Positions 1 through 9,302 of a DNA stretch of 64,000 nt are shown in pieces. The notes below the pieces were generated by a model that made no database searches, was not told the origin of the DNA, and saw only the letters and a list, made by a program, of their open reading frames with translations. Position numbers and translations under genes: made by a program. Each line of letters begins with the position of its first letter. Position 1 is the first letter of the stretch. Origin of the DNA: Mucilaginibacter roseus (GTDB lineage Bacteria; Bacteroidota; Bacteroidia; Sphingobacteriales; Sphingobacteriaceae); NCBI RefSeq assembly GCF_021215455.1, contig NZ_JAJPWV010000001.1, positions 1,048,503 through 1,112,502 of the forward strand. The letters run 5' to 3'.

Positions 1-1
1 A

Positions 2-799
2 GCCGCGTTAGGCTTTGGTTTCCGTTGCGGCTTCCTGGGCATGCTGCACATGGAGATCATCCAGGAACGTTTGGAACGTGAGTTCAATATGACGGTGATT
101 ACCACCGTTCCCAACGTATCGTACATCGCTTACACCACAAAAGGCGATAGCATGCTGGTAAACAACCCATCCGACCTGCCCGATCCAAGCAAAATAGATT
201 TTGTAGAGGAGCCATATATTAAGGCCACTATCATCACCAAGTCCGACTTTGTGGGGCCGGTAATGTCATTATGTATCAATAAACGTGGGGTTATCGTAAA
301 CCAGTCTTATTTAACGTCCGACCGTGTGGAGCTCATTTTTGAGATGCCGATGGGCGAGATAGTATTTGATTTTTACGATAAGCTGAAAACCATATCAAAA
401 GGCTACGCCTCGTTTGATTATCATCAGATAGGTTACCGCCAGTCAGACCTGGTAAAACTGGACATTCGCCTGAACAGCGAGCCTGTGGATGCGCTATCAT
501 CATTGATACACCGCAGCAACTCGTACGATTTTGGTAAAAAGATCTGCGAAAAGCTGAAAGAGCTTTTACCGCGCCAACAATTCGAAATCGTTATCCAGGC
601 GTCAATCGGTGCTAAGATCATCGCCCGCGAAACGGTGAAAGCCATGCGTAAAGACGTTACCGCCAAATGTTACGGTGGTGATATATCGCGTAAGCGTAAA
701 CTATTAGAAAAACAAAAAGCAGGTAAAAAGCGCATGCGCCAGGTAGGTAACGTTGAGATACCACAAAGCGCGTTTATGGCGGTTTTGAAACTGGATTAA
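2..799 (+). CDS. lepA: Elongation factor 4 (LepA), C-terminal part
   Basis: The 5' end lies outside the window; frame 2 is open from the first base. The visible 265 residues are the C-terminal half of the translational GTPase LepA/EF4, which back-translocates stalled ribosomes at the membrane-cytosol interface. The fragment opens with the [14 protein letters not shown] segment and ends with the LepA-specific tail, including [16 protein letters not shown] and the following basic stretch GKKRMRQ, which contacts the ribosomal A site. The GTPase domain is not in the window. Length and ending fit the roughly 600-residue family, so the 3' end looks intact. Identification is by family signature and is very secure. 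Confidence 0.97.
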   Translation, partial: AALGFGFRCGFLGMLHMEIIQERLEREFNMTVITTVPNVSYIAYTTKGDSMLVNNPSDLPDPSKIDFVEEPYIKATIITKSDFVGPVMSLCINKRGVIVNQSYLTSDRVELIFEMPMGEIVFDFYDKLKTISKGYASFDYHQIGYRQSDLVKLDIRLNSEPVDALSSLIHRSNSYDFGKKICEKLKELLPRQQFEIVIQASIGAKIIARETVKAMRKDVTAKCYGGDISRKRKLLEKQKAGKKRMRQVGNVEIPQSAFMAVLKLD

Positions 800-909
800 G
801 TGTCCCCCTGCCCCTGAAGGGGGTGTTATTGGCGACTTATATATCTGCTTTCCTTCAAGGGGGTTGGGAAGCTAAACTTTTATTCCCCATTTAGGGGTTA
901 GGAGACTAA
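800..909. repeat. G/C-run intergenic repeat between lepA and folD
   Basis: The 110 bases between lepA and folD hold three copies of a short C-run/G-run motif: CCCCCT...AAGGGGG at about 804-824, CCTTCAAGGGGG at about 852-864, and CCCCATTTAGGGG at about 884-897. Each can fold on itself. The last copy ends about 13 bases before the folD start codon, so it may affect folD expression or simply be decayed repeat DNA. No gene is seen here. Similar A/G-run elements are common between genes in this bacterial group, but that is from memory and was not searched. Confidence 0.5.
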
Positions 910-1791
910 ATGAATTTATTAGACGGAAAATACGTATCAGAAAAACTTAAGGTGGAAATAGCTGAGCAAGCGGCTATTATTCTGGAAAAAACCGGCCGTA
1001 AGCCACATTTAGTGGCGGTATTGGTTGGGCATGATGGCGGCAGCGAAACTTATGTGGCCAGCAAGATGAAAAACTGCGAAAAGGTGGGTTTTAAATCGAC
1101 ACTGGTACGTTATGAAGATACCGTTACCGAAGAAGAATTACTGAAAAAGGTTGAGGAACTTAATGCCGATGCTGATATTGACGGCATTATTGTGCAGCTA
1201 CCATTACCAAAACACATCGACCCGGAAAAGGTAACCGAGCGCATAGACCACCGTAAGGATGTTGACGGCTTTCACCCGGTAAACCTGGGCCGTATGCAGC
1301 GCAACCTGCCATCGTTCATCCCGGCTACACCTTATGGCATCACACTGATGCTTAAGGAATATGGTATTGAAACCGCAGGTAAGCATTGTGTAGTGGTTGG
1401 CCGCAGTAATATAGTTGGTTCCCCAATGAGTATATTAATGGCGCGTAATACGCAGCCGGGTAACTGTACGGTTACCATTTGCCACAGTCGTACACCGGAT
1501 ATTAAAAAGTTTACGCTGGATGCTGATATATTGATCGTGGCCATCGGTAAAAAGAATTTTATTACTGCCGATATGGTTAAAGATGGCGTTGTAATAATTG
1601 ACGTAGGCATGAACCGTGAAACATCGGCCACCACAAAATCAGGCTATAAGTTATATGGCGACGTTGATTTTGAGAACGTAGCGCCAAAATCCTCATGGAT
1701 CACCCCGGTACCGGGCGGCGTTGGATTAATGACCATTGTTGGCTTGCTTAAAAACACTTTAGCATCAGCCAATAAAGAAGTTTACCAATAA
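910..1791 (+). CDS. folD: Bifunctional methylenetetrahydrofolate dehydrogenase / methenyl-THF cyclohydrolase
   Basis: FolD interconverts 5,10-methylene-THF, methenyl-THF and 10-formyl-THF in the cytosol, supplying one-carbon units for purines and formyl-Met-tRNA. The 293-residue protein has normal family length. The catalytic YVASK motif is at residues 48-52 (Tyr48, Lys52). Further signatures are [10 protein letters not shown], the NADP-binding GRSNIVGSP, and the C-terminal [10 protein letters not shown]. The ATG at 910 follows an A-rich leader with no Shine-Dalgarno sequence, the norm in this window. It is probably transcribed alone, because a strong hairpin starts on the last base of the stop codon and the next gene is convergent. 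Confidence 0.97.
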   Translation: MNLLDGKYVSEKLKVEIAEQAAIILEKTGRKPHLVAVLVGHDGGSETYVASKMKNCEKVGFKSTLVRYEDTVTEEELLKKVEELNADADIDGIIVQLPLPKHIDPEKVTERIDHRKDVDGFHPVNLGRMQRNLPSFIPATPYGITLMLKEYGIETAGKHCVVVGRSNIVGSPMSILMARNTQPGNCTVTICHSRTPDIKKFTLDADILIVAIGKKNFITADMVKDGVVIIDVGMNRETSATTKSGYKLYGDVDFENVAPKSSWITPVPGGVGLMTIVGLLKNTLASANKEVYQ

Positions 1792-1830
1792 GCAAAAATG
1801 GCTCGCTTGATTAAGCGAGCCATTTTTGCT
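1791..1830. terminator. Bidirectional terminator between folD and the glycosyltransferase gene
   Basis: A perfect 18-bp inverted repeat (arms 1791-1808 and 1813-1830, loop GATT) sits between two convergent genes. The arms start and end with A-run and T-run sequence, so a U-tract follows the hairpin on either strand. It begins on the last base of the folD stop codon and ends 14 bases before the end of the minus-strand gene. Confidence 0.9.
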
Positions 1831-1844
1831 ATTATAAATATTTA

Positions 1845-2882
1845 CTATTTGTAAAAGAACTCCTCAGGTATATCAGTAAACCGGTGCTTTTTGCCCACAA
1901 AAAATGCCGATACTATACTGCCTTTATACATGCCGGTAAGTGATTTTACACTTCCTTTTTTTTCGCCCTTATGCTTGGATGCTTTGAATAGCTGTCGCAC
2001 AAAATTCTGATGCGCCTTGCTCACCGCCCAGGCATCCTTGCGTTTACCCTCACCTAAAAATCGGAACAGCGCTAACAGATCCAGCCAAAAACGCAGACCA
2101 ATTACAAACGTTGCCCGGCCAAATGGTAGGTTATTTTTTAACAGCAACAGGTTGTTACGGAAGTTAAGATAAGTTTTAAACGGATTTTCGGTATTCAGCG
2201 TACCGCCGCCCACATGGTAAACGGTTGATTCGGCGCAGTACATTACCTTGTACCCCATATTCTTCAATCGCCAGCAAAGGTCAATCTCTTCCATGTGGGC
2301 GAAAAAACGTTCGTCAAACCCACCGGACTCTTCCCAGCATTTCCTTTTAATAAACAAAGCCGCACCTGATGCCCAGAACACCTCTCCTGACTGATCGTAT
2401 TGCCCTTTGTCCTCCTCTATCTCATAAAAAATACGGCCACGGCAAAACGGGTAACCAAAATGATCAATAAAACCACCGGCAGCACCGGCATGTTCAAACA
2501 TTTTCTTATCAGCGTATGATCGTATTTTAGGGGATGCCGCCGCAATACGTTCATCACTTTCCATTAAGGCAATCACCGGCTCTATCCAACCGGGCTGTAC
2601 TTCTATGTCCGAATTCAAAAGTATGAAATAGTCGGCATCAACCTTTTCGAGCACACGGTTATAACCTCCGGTAAAGCCATAATTTTCGTCGTTCTTAATT
2701 ATGGTTACCGCCGGATAAACGCTCGAAACCCACTCCACCGAACTATCGGTTGAGCCATTGTCGCCAAGTACGATCTCAAGGTTTTGCCAGGTTGAGGCCA
2801 TTACCGAAGGCAAAAATTGCTGTAAGTGTGAAAGCCCGTTCCAGTTTAAAATAACAGCCGCAACTTTAGGTATATCGTTCAT
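1845..2882 (-). CDS. Family 2 glycosyltransferase
   Basis: A GT-A fold glycosyltransferase that transfers a sugar from a nucleotide donor, probably to a surface polysaccharide or glycolipid; the exact sugar cannot be read from sequence. The N-terminal domain has VILNWNG at residues 10-16, DNGSTDSS from residue 41, and the metal-binding NSD at 90-92. The acceptor region carries FFAHMEEIDLCWRL, typical of rhamnosyl-type GT2 enzymes. It shares one base with the upstream acyltransferase gene (2882), so the two are almost certainly translated together. That pairing suggests envelope glycolipid synthesis. There is no membrane segment typical of polyprenyl GT2 enzymes. Confidence 0.9.
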   Translation of the reverse strand: MNDIPKVAAVILNWNGLSHLQQFLPSVMASTWQNLEIVLGDNGSTDSSVEWVSSVYPAVTIIKNDENYGFTGGYNRVLEKVDADYFILLNSDIEVQPGWIEPVIALMESDERIAAASPKIRSYADKKMFEHAGAAGGFIDHFGYPFCRGRIFYEIEEDKGQYDQSGEVFWASGAALFIKRKCWEESGGFDERFFAHMEEIDLCWRLKNMGYKVMYCAESTVYHVGGGTLNTENPFKTYLNFRNNLLLLKNNLPFGRATFVIGLRFWLDLLALFRFLGEGKRKDAWAVSKAHQNFVRQLFKASKHKGEKKGSVKSLTGMYKGSIVSAFFVGKKHRFTDIPEEFFYK

Positions 2883-3763
2883 TAATGCTTATCCTCCGGC
2901 TTAAATTTCCAGCGCCTGTGCGTCCAAAGCCAGTATTGCGGCTGTTGCCTTATCATGTTCTCTAAATATTTTACGTGAAGTTCAGTAACCTCATATTCTG
3001 CCGTTTGTTTTGGATTTTCGGCAAGTGGCACAAAGGTACAAGTATAATACCCTCTTTTCACCCGCTTTATATCACAAAAAACCACTACCGCGTCCATCAT
3101 TTTCGCCAGCTTTTCAATCCCTAAAAAAACAGCCGTTGGCTGGTTTAAAAAAGTGGTAAAGTACTGCGCTTCGTGCTGCACGGGTGTTTGGTCGGCCACT
3201 AAAACCGTTATTGAAATTTGCCTGCGTATATCGCTCATTTTGCGCAGCGTGTTTTTCATAGCTACCAGCGTAGCGCCAAACCGCGACCGAACATGAATAA
3301 AAAAACGCTCGAAAATCTTGTTGCTTAACGGCTTATAAACAATCAGCCGGGGCCTATCAGTAATTATCCCCAGGCCCAGAGCCGACATTTCCCAGTTACC
3401 ATAATGCCCTACTGCCCCTATCACGCTGCGGCCCTGCTCAAAGTAGCTGTTAATCAGTTCTACATTTAAAACTTTGATACGTTTGACAATCTGCCGTTCA
3501 GACAGGGTAATGCCCTTAATGATCTCTACAATAAGATCAGCAAAGTAGCGAAAAAAATCACGCTCAATTTTACTCCGCTCCTCATCGCTTTTCTCAGGGA
3601 AAGCATTACGCAGATTTTGCTGTACCACCTTACGCCTGTAGCCTGTAACAGAGTAAATTACAACAAATAACACATCAGCAATAAGATACAAAAACCAAAA
3701 AGGCAATAACGATACCAGGTATAAAAAACCGATACCGATGTATGAAAGCCCTTTGTTTATCAT
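2882..3763 (-). CDS. LpxL/HtrB-type lysophospholipid (lipid A) acyltransferase
   Basis: A membrane-anchored acyltransferase that adds an acyl chain to a lipid A precursor or related glycolipid. One hydrophobic anchor lies at about residues 10-40. The catalytic HX4E box is HYGNWE, with His120 and Glu125. The 293-residue length matches LpxL/LpxM proteins. The stop codon overlaps the start of the glycosyltransferase gene by one base, indicating one operon. The start ATG at 3763 faces the divergent WbqC-like gene. Assignment to the family is secure. Which acyl chain and which precursor are used is unknown, and the ornithine-lipid branch of the superfamily is a less likely alternative. Confidence 0.92.
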   Translation of the reverse strand: MINKGLSYIGIGFLYLVSLLPFWFLYLIADVLFVVIYSVTGYRRKVVQQNLRNAFPEKSDEERSKIERDFFRYFADLIVEIIKGITLSERQIVKRIKVLNVELINSYFEQGRSVIGAVGHYGNWEMSALGLGIITDRPRLIVYKPLSNKIFERFFIHVRSRFGATLVAMKNTLRKMSDIRRQISITVLVADQTPVQHEAQYFTTFLNQPTAVFLGIEKLAKMMDAVVVFCDIKRVKRGYYTCTFVPLAENPKQTAEYEVTELHVKYLENMIRQQPQYWLWTHRRWKFKPEDKH

Positions 3764-3799
3764 TTATTTCTGCGAAATTTGAACACAAACATAAAATAT

Positions 3800-4411
3800 A
3801 TGATCGATAAAGGCGCAGTTCTTCCTTTGTTTTATCTACCACCGGTATCATACTTCACTCAATTAAACAAGTATAAGCCCGATATATGGATTGAACGCGA
3901 GGAGCATTTCCCAAAGCAAACCTATCGTAACCGCGCCAATATATATTCGCCCGACGGTGTTTTGAGCCTGGTAGTGCCTGTTATAAAAGGATCAAAAAAT
4001 CACACCAAGATAAAGGATGTACGCATCAGTTACGATTTTAACTGGCAGCGCCTGCACTGGATGAGCCTGCAAGCCTGTTACCGCCGATCGGCTTATTTTG
4101 AATTTTACGAGGACGACTTTGCACCGTTTTACGAGCAAAAGGTTGATTACCTATTTGACTATAATCAGCAAATGCTGGAGCTGATATTAAAGCTGCTCAA
4201 AATAAAAACCGAGTTAAAGTTTACCGATAACTACGAGCATACTTACACAACCGCGATTGACCTGCGTGAAAGCATTCACCCTAAAAAAGGATTGATCACT
4301 GATAATAAGCCCTACTTTCAGGTATTTGAGGAGAGAAACGGCTTTGTGCCAGATTTAAGTATTGTTGACTTGCTGTTTAACCAGGGCCCGCAAGCGCAGT
4401 TGTATATATGA
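3800..4411 (+). CDS. WbqC-like family protein
   Basis: About 203 residues, recognised as the WbqC-like family from the opening LPLFYLPPVSYFTQL and the central region NRANIYSPDGVLSLVVPV plus WQRLHWMSLQACYRRS. The biochemical role of the family is not established. Members occur in O-antigen clusters and, in Bacteroidota, near housekeeping genes. The ATG at 3800 is preferred. An in-frame TTG at 3779 would add seven residues, but the family normally begins just before the LPLFY segment. It is divergent from the acyltransferase gene, with only 36 bases between the two start codons, so promoter elements must overlap. No membrane segment is seen, so it is probably cytosolic. Confidence 0.85.
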   Translation: MIDKGAVLPLFYLPPVSYFTQLNKYKPDIWIEREEHFPKQTYRNRANIYSPDGVLSLVVPVIKGSKNHTKIKDVRISYDFNWQRLHWMSLQACYRRSAYFEFYEDDFAPFYEQKVDYLFDYNQQMLELILKLLKIKTELKFTDNYEHTYTTAIDLRESIHPKKGLITDNKPYFQVFEERNGFVPDLSIVDLLFNQGPQAQLYI

Positions 4412-4500
4412 CAGTAGAAAAAAGAACCCAAAAGGGCGATGACCTGCATTAAAACAACTTAACCACAAAAGGTGTTAAGCGATAGTTATAGAGTAATACC

Positions 4501-5448
4501 TTGAAAACTAAGCTTATATTTTTCCTTATAGTCTTTCCGTTTTTTGCGGCAATTGCCAAATCTGTGCCCGATACCGTACGCACGGATATTTATATAACCA
4601 GCATTCACGATATCAACTTCAAGGATAAGGAATACACCGTGAACCTTTGGCTCTGGATGAAATACAAGAACAAGGATTTTGATTTTGAGCGTAACCTGGA
4701 GGTGCCACTGGCAAAAACGGTTGAAAAATCATTTTCTACCGTTGATTCGTCTGACGGGCGGATATACCTGATGATGAAGCTGCAATGCGTAATGAAGGAC
4801 AGTTGGAGTATTAATAACTTTCCGTTTGATAAGCAAACGCTGCGGTTCTCTATTGAAAACTCGCAATTTGACTCAGATGCGCTCGTTTTCGCGGCTGATA
4901 CAGTTGGACAGCATTTCGACCCACGCCTAACTTTACGGGGCTGGAATATTGACAGCGTTGACATTGCCACCGGCATAAAAAAGTACGAAACCGGCTTTGG
5001 AGACGAAACATTAGAGAAGCCTCATACCGAATACAGCAGTTTTAAAACTAAATTAATTATTCATCGCAATGCGATGGGACTCTTTTGGAAGATGTTTTTG
5101 GGAATGTATGTAGCTTTCCTGATTGCGTACATGTGCTTTTATATACATGCCGATAGTATTGATTCTCGCTTTGGACTAAGCGTTGGCGCCTTATTCGCGG
5201 TAATTGGTAATAAATATATTATAGATGCCTCTCTACCCGATTCAACAACCTTCACCCTGGTAGATACGCTTCATGGACTAACTTTGTTATGTATACTAAC
5301 CGTAATTATTTGCACGGCTTACACCTTAACGCTGATTAAGCAAGGCAAAACAAATGAATCCAGAATATTTGATATACGCAGCGGTCGCGTTGTGCTCGCC
5401 ATATACATATTGTTTAATGCTTACTTTATACTGAAGGCCGGTGTTTAA
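4501..5448 (+). CDS. Prokaryotic pentameric ligand-gated ion channel (Cys-loop receptor family)
   Basis: A 315-residue protein with the layout of GLIC/ELIC-type channels. It has a signal peptide (about 1-19), a beta-rich extracellular domain (about 20-190) and four membrane helices at about 194-215, 224-246, 250-275 and 294-312. The extracellular domain carries the receptor signature W102...FPFDKQ (107-112), where Pro108 and Asp110 belong to the Pro-loop; the paired Cys residues of animal receptors are absent, as in other bacterial members. The TM2-TM3 stretch KYIIDASLP aligns well with the NILVETNLP segment of GLIC. The start must be TTG at 4501, because an in-frame stop lies at 4489 and the next Met is about residue 53. 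The ligand and ion selectivity cannot be inferred. Confidence 0.85.
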   Translation: MKTKLIFFLIVFPFFAAIAKSVPDTVRTDIYITSIHDINFKDKEYTVNLWLWMKYKNKDFDFERNLEVPLAKTVEKSFSTVDSSDGRIYLMMKLQCVMKDSWSINNFPFDKQTLRFSIENSQFDSDALVFAADTVGQHFDPRLTLRGWNIDSVDIATGIKKYETGFGDETLEKPHTEYSSFKTKLIIHRNAMGLFWKMFLGMYVAFLIAYMCFYIHADSIDSRFGLSVGALFAVIGNKYIIDASLPDSTTFTLVDTLHGLTLLCILTVIICTAYTLTLIKQGKTNESRIFDIRSGRVVLAIYILFNAYFILKAGV

Positions 5449-5586
5449 ACATTGCTTAAATCATATAATAAAAGTTAAGCTGCATTAAAATTCCATTAGA
5501 AATCACATCTGCGGTTATACAGATAGATATTTTGCCGTACTATTGTATCGCAGGCACCTGCCTGCTATGTGATAAGGTTTAGGTTT

Positions 5587-5625
5587 GAAGGCCCCGGCAG
5601 CGAGTGCAAGGGGCTTTCTATTTTT
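5587..5625 (+). terminator. Terminator downstream of the ion channel gene
   Basis: A 9-bp stem with one G-T pair (5587-5595 with 5610-5618) and a 14-base loop is followed by TCTATTTTT. It points in the plus direction and ends at the stop codon of the convergent kinase gene. A second, perfect 7-bp palindrome with a 2-base loop is present upstream at 5550-5565. Confidence 0.6.
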
Positions 5626-6841
5626 ATGACACTTTACTTTGCGGAATTTTCACACTGAAAATGCTGCCGCTTCCTTGAGTTGAAGTTATATCCAAAGTTC
5701 CTTTCAGGCTGTCTATTAAATGTTTTACGAGCGACAAGCCGAACCCATACCCCTGCTCGCCGGATGTACCATGTGTAGACTCGCCTTCGCCGGAAAGAAC
5801 GGCCGAAATTTTAGCGGGAGACATACCAACACCATTATCAGCCACAGTAAAGAGCAGCACGTTTTGGTTGGTGCCGATCTGTAATCCGAAACTTACCGAA
5901 ACTCCACCTCCGCTGGGCGTAAATTTTATGGCGTTTGAGATGATGTTGCCGATGATCTGTAATAATTTATTTTTTGAAAATGGCACCGCTTCCGTCCCTG
6001 AGTCGGTTGTTATGGTGAGGTGGATACCCTTATTTAAAGCTTGTGGCGCATAAAGCTTTTCAAGCTTATCCTTTAACATAAGTTGGTTGTACTCATTAGC
6101 TCCTAATGCCTTAGCTGATTTGGCCAAATCAACGCTTAAAATTTCGTCGGCCAACTCGAGTATGGAATTACCACTTTTATAAATAAGGTTGATGAACTCC
6201 AGTACCTCTTCCATGTTGTTCTCATTACCCTGCTCACTGATTACCCGGGCCAAGCCAATAATTCCGCCAACAGGCCCGCGTATATCATGTGCCACCCGCT
6301 TTTTGCTTTCTAAGGCCTCGTTTGCATTTTGTTTAAGCTCCTGCAGGGTTTTATAAACTTGTAAACGGTTAACGATCTCACCGGAAATTATTTTTAGCAT
6401 TTCAATCTTTTCCGGACTAAGCTGTTTGGTTTCTGCATCCATAAGGCACAAGGCACCGAGGTTATTCCCGTTAGCTGTCCGCAAGGGTACACCAAAATAA
6501 TATTTTAAATTAGGTGCACCGCTAACGTATGATTTATCTTTAAACCGATCGTCTTCCGTTAAATCCGCAACTTCAAAATTTTCGTCTCCGCTTATAGTAT
6601 ACTGGCATACGGTTTCATCTCTTGGCAACTGCTCTACCGGTAACCCATGCCTGGCTATAGTCCATGAGGTGTAAGAGTCGATGAGGTTAATCAATGAAAT
6701 ATCGGTTCCTGCAATTTTTGCAGCCAGGGTGGTTAAATCCTTAAACTGTTCTTGCATCGCGCCGTAGTCAATATCATAGTCAGAAAGTTCAATAACCCTT
6801 TCCATTTCATTTGCAGGTATCGGTAACTTATTAGCTTGCAT
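5624..6841 (-). CDS. Cytosolic GAF-domain sensor histidine kinase
   Basis: A 405-residue kinase without membrane segments. An N-terminal GAF domain (about 30-165, with the YYFGVPLRTANG and LGALCLMD segments typical of phytochrome-like GAF folds) precedes a dimerisation helix with the phospho-acceptor His185 in HDIRGPVGG. A complete ATPase domain follows: N-box IIGNIISNAIKFTPSGG, G1 DNGVGM, G2 GYGFGLSLVK. It should autophosphorylate in response to an intracellular signal. No receiver gene is adjacent, so the partner is unknown. The gene is convergent with the ion channel gene and divergent from ruvB; 254 bases separate it from the ruvB start. Confidence 0.92.
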   Translation of the reverse strand: MQANKLPIPANEMERVIELSDYDIDYGAMQEQFKDLTTLAAKIAGTDISLINLIDSYTSWTIARHGLPVEQLPRDETVCQYTISGDENFEVADLTEDDRFKDKSYVSGAPNLKYYFGVPLRTANGNNLGALCLMDAETKQLSPEKIEMLKIISGEIVNRLQVYKTLQELKQNANEALESKKRVAHDIRGPVGGIIGLARVISEQGNENNMEEVLEFINLIYKSGNSILELADEILSVDLAKSAKALGANEYNQLMLKDKLEKLYAPQALNKGIHLTITTDSGTEAVPFSKNKLLQIIGNIISNAIKFTPSGGGVSVSFGLQIGTNQNVLLFTVADNGVGMSPAKISAVLSGEGESTHGTSGEQGYGFGLSLVKHLIDSLKGTLDITSTQGSGSIFSVKIPQSKVS

Positions 6842-7095
6842 AGATTACAATTTATTTAAGCAATACTGTTTACGATTTATAAATTAACATGTTACCACCC
6901 AAAACAGTTTCGTAAAACGCAAAGTTATAGGCAATGGTTAAGTTGAAATACATAATTCAGCAAAGAATTCCTTTATCGGTAAGAAATCTTTTTTTAAACT
7001 CAACGTTTCAAAGCGTTAGCTAATTAGATAAACAAAGCGAAAATTGCTGACTACAAAATGAACCTACTCGTAAAAAATTACTAATTTCGTTGGCA

Positions 7096-8118
7096 ATGAA
7101 CGAAAATCTTGACCCGGCACGTGAGCGTTTAAGTCCGGCGGAACGTGATATTGAAAAAGTACTACGTCCGCAGGTATTTGAAGATTTTACCGGCCAGCAT
7201 AAAATATTAGCCAATTTAAAAATATTTGTTCAGGCAGCCCGCCAGCGCGGCGAAGCGCTTGATCATGTTTTGCTGCATGGCCCGCCGGGTTTGGGTAAAA
7301 CCACCCTGTCCCACATCATCGCTAATGAGATGGGCGTTGGAATAAAAATAACTTCGGGCCCGGTACTGGATAAGCCCGGCGACCTGGCGGGATTGCTGAC
7401 TAACCTTGAAACAGGTGATATTTTGTTTATTGACGAGATACATCGCCTTAGTCCTCTGGTTGAGGAGTATCTGTACTCGGCAATGGAAGATTTTAAGATT
7501 GATATCATGCTGGAAAGCGGCCCTAACGCGCGCTCGGTACAAATATCACTTAACCCGTTTACACTTGTTGGCGCTACTACCCGATCAGGCTTACTTACTG
7601 CACCATTGCGGGCAAGGTTTGGTATAAACGCGCGTCTTGAATACTATGATGCAAAGCTACTGACAACAATATTAATGCGTTCCTCATCCATTTTGCGTAC
7701 CGATATTACTGAAACCGGTGCGTTTGAAATAGCGCGCCGAAGCCGTGGCACCCCACGTATAGCCAACGCGCTATTGCGCCGTACGCGCGATTTCGCTCAG
7801 ATAAAAGGTAACGGTAATATTGATACCGAGATAGCGCGCTATGCGCTCAACGCACTTAATGTAGACGAACACGGGCTTGATGAGATGGATAACAAAATAC
7901 TCTCGACCATTATTGATAAATTTAAAGGTGGCCCTGTGGGTGTAAAAACCATAGCTACCGCGGTTGGTGAGGACGAAGGCACCATTGAAGAAGTGTATGA
8001 ACCCTTTTTGATACAGGAAGGCTTTTTAATGCGCACCACCCGCGGGCGCGAAGTTACCGAGGCTGCCTACAAACATCTCGGCAAAATTAAACCGGGCAGC
8101 ACGCCTTCGCTTTTTTAA
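7096..8118 (+). CDS. ruvB: Holliday junction branch migration ATPase RuvB
   Basis: RuvB is the hexameric AAA+ motor that drives branch migration with RuvA during recombination repair. The 340-residue protein shows Walker A GPPGLGKT (about 62-69), Walker B DEIHRL, sensor region GATTRSG, and the C-terminal winged helix with FLMRTTRGR. The ATG at 7096 is chosen over the in-frame TTG at 7090. A near-consensus -7 box TAATTTCG lies at 7082-7089, only six bases before the ATG, so the transcript may have almost no leader. ruvA and ruvC are not adjacent, which is usual in this phylum. The gene is probably followed by read-through into the oxidoreductase gene 15 bases downstream. Confidence 0.97.
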   Translation: MNENLDPARERLSPAERDIEKVLRPQVFEDFTGQHKILANLKIFVQAARQRGEALDHVLLHGPPGLGKTTLSHIIANEMGVGIKITSGPVLDKPGDLAGLLTNLETGDILFIDEIHRLSPLVEEYLYSAMEDFKIDIMLESGPNARSVQISLNPFTLVGATTRSGLLTAPLRARFGINARLEYYDAKLLTTILMRSSSILRTDITETGAFEIARRSRGTPRIANALLRRTRDFAQIKGNGNIDTEIARYALNALNVDEHGLDEMDNKILSTIIDKFKGGPVGVKTIATAVGEDEGTIEEVYEPFLIQEGFLMRTTRGREVTEAAYKHLGKIKPGSTPSLF

Positions 8119-8133
8119 ACATATACTTGCTTT

Positions 8134-9228
8134 ATGAAACCAATTAAATTAAGCCTGTTGCTGGTGTTTGCTTTTTTAGTGAGCGTTGGGAATGAGGTTG
8201 CTGCTCAACAACGAAAGTTGAAGGTGGTTGTGGCCGGCCTATCGCATGATCACGTGCATAATATCATGAACCAATACCGCAAAGGCGAAGTGGAAATAAG
8301 CGCTATTGCCGAACCTGATAAAAAGCTATGGCAAAAATACCGAAAGCTTTACAACCTGCCTGAGAATATTTTTTACAGCGATTTAAAGCAAGCGCTTAAT
8401 AGCAGAAAACCGGATGCTGTTTTAGGCTACAATCCGGTAGCGCAGCATGTGGACGTTGTTGAAATTTGCGCGCCGCTGCATATCCCGGTTATGGTTGAAA
8501 AGCCTTTAGCCGCTACCCTTGAGCAAGCCCAACGTATTCAGGCACTCGCTAATCAATATAAAATTAAGGTACTCACCAATTACGAAACAACATGGTATAA
8601 CTCGTTTAAGGAGATTTATGATCTCGCAAAAAAAGACAGCCTTGGTACTATCCGTAAAATGGTAGTGCACGATGGCCACAAAGGCCCACGCGAGATAGGC
8701 TGCAGCGAAGAGTTTTTAAGCTGGCTTACAGACCCTGTGCTAAACGGGGCGGGCGCACTTAACGACTTTGGCTGTTATGGGGCCAACCTGATGACCTGGA
8801 TTATGAATGGTAAAAAACCAATAGCCGTAACCGCAATTGCCCGGCATTATAAGCCAAACGTTTACCCTAAAGTTGAAGACGACGCCACCATTTTAGTGGA
8901 ATATCCAAATGCTGTTGGTCAGATAGAAGCATCCTGGAACTGGCCATTTAACATTAAGGATTGGGAGATATTCGGCAGCACTGGATATGTTCACGCTTTT
9001 AACGGGGACAACCTGCAGGTACGCTTAACGGAAAACAAAACCAATAGCCGTAAAGCAGTACCGTTAGCGGCGCCTTATAACGATCCGCTTGTGTACCTGG
9101 CTGCGGTGCTTGATGGAAAAATAGATGAATCGCACGATCAGGCTTCACTGCAATATAATATGATTGTAATGCAGATACTTGACGCCGCTAAAAAATCAAT
9201 AAAACAAGGAAAACGAATTATTTTGTAG
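8134..9228 (+). CDS. Exported Gfo/Idh/MocA-family oxidoreductase
   Basis: A 364-residue NAD(P)-dependent sugar or cyclitol oxidoreductase of the Gfo/Idh/MocA fold. It begins with a signal peptide (hydrophobic LSLLLVFAFLVSVG, cleavage probably after VAA at about residue 24), so it should act in the periplasm. The dinucleotide loop reads VVAGLSHDHVHN instead of the usual GxGxxG, and VEKPLA supplies the conserved catalytic-site EKP motif. The C-terminal beta-sheet domain includes EASWNWPF and IFGSTGYVHAF. Exported members in Bacteroidota often pair with glycan use and may hold the cofactor tightly. The substrate is unknown. Confidence 0.88.
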   Translation: MKPIKLSLLLVFAFLVSVGNEVAAQQRKLKVVVAGLSHDHVHNIMNQYRKGEVEISAIAEPDKKLWQKYRKLYNLPENIFYSDLKQALNSRKPDAVLGYNPVAQHVDVVEICAPLHIPVMVEKPLAATLEQAQRIQALANQYKIKVLTNYETTWYNSFKEIYDLAKKDSLGTIRKMVVHDGHKGPREIGCSEEFLSWLTDPVLNGAGALNDFGCYGANLMTWIMNGKKPIAVTAIARHYKPNVYPKVEDDATILVEYPNAVGQIEASWNWPFNIKDWEIFGSTGYVHAFNGDNLQVRLTENKTNSRKAVPLAAPYNDPLVYLAAVLDGKIDESHDQASLQYNMIVMQILDAAKKSIKQGKRIIL

Positions 9229-9302
9229 CAATTTATATTTTTGCGTACAACTTAAGGGTGGATTCACAATTCGCCCGATTACTTTTAATACTTTACACCA
9301 AT

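Noticed and set aside
4605..4976. A 123-codon ORF antisense to the ion channel gene
   Set aside because: The plus strand carries the pLGIC signature in this stretch, and the antisense product has no recognisable feature.
7020..7214. A 64-codon minus-strand ORF overlapping the ruvB start
   Set aside because: It covers the ruvB promoter and the conserved N-terminus; the opposite-strand reading is the accepted gene.
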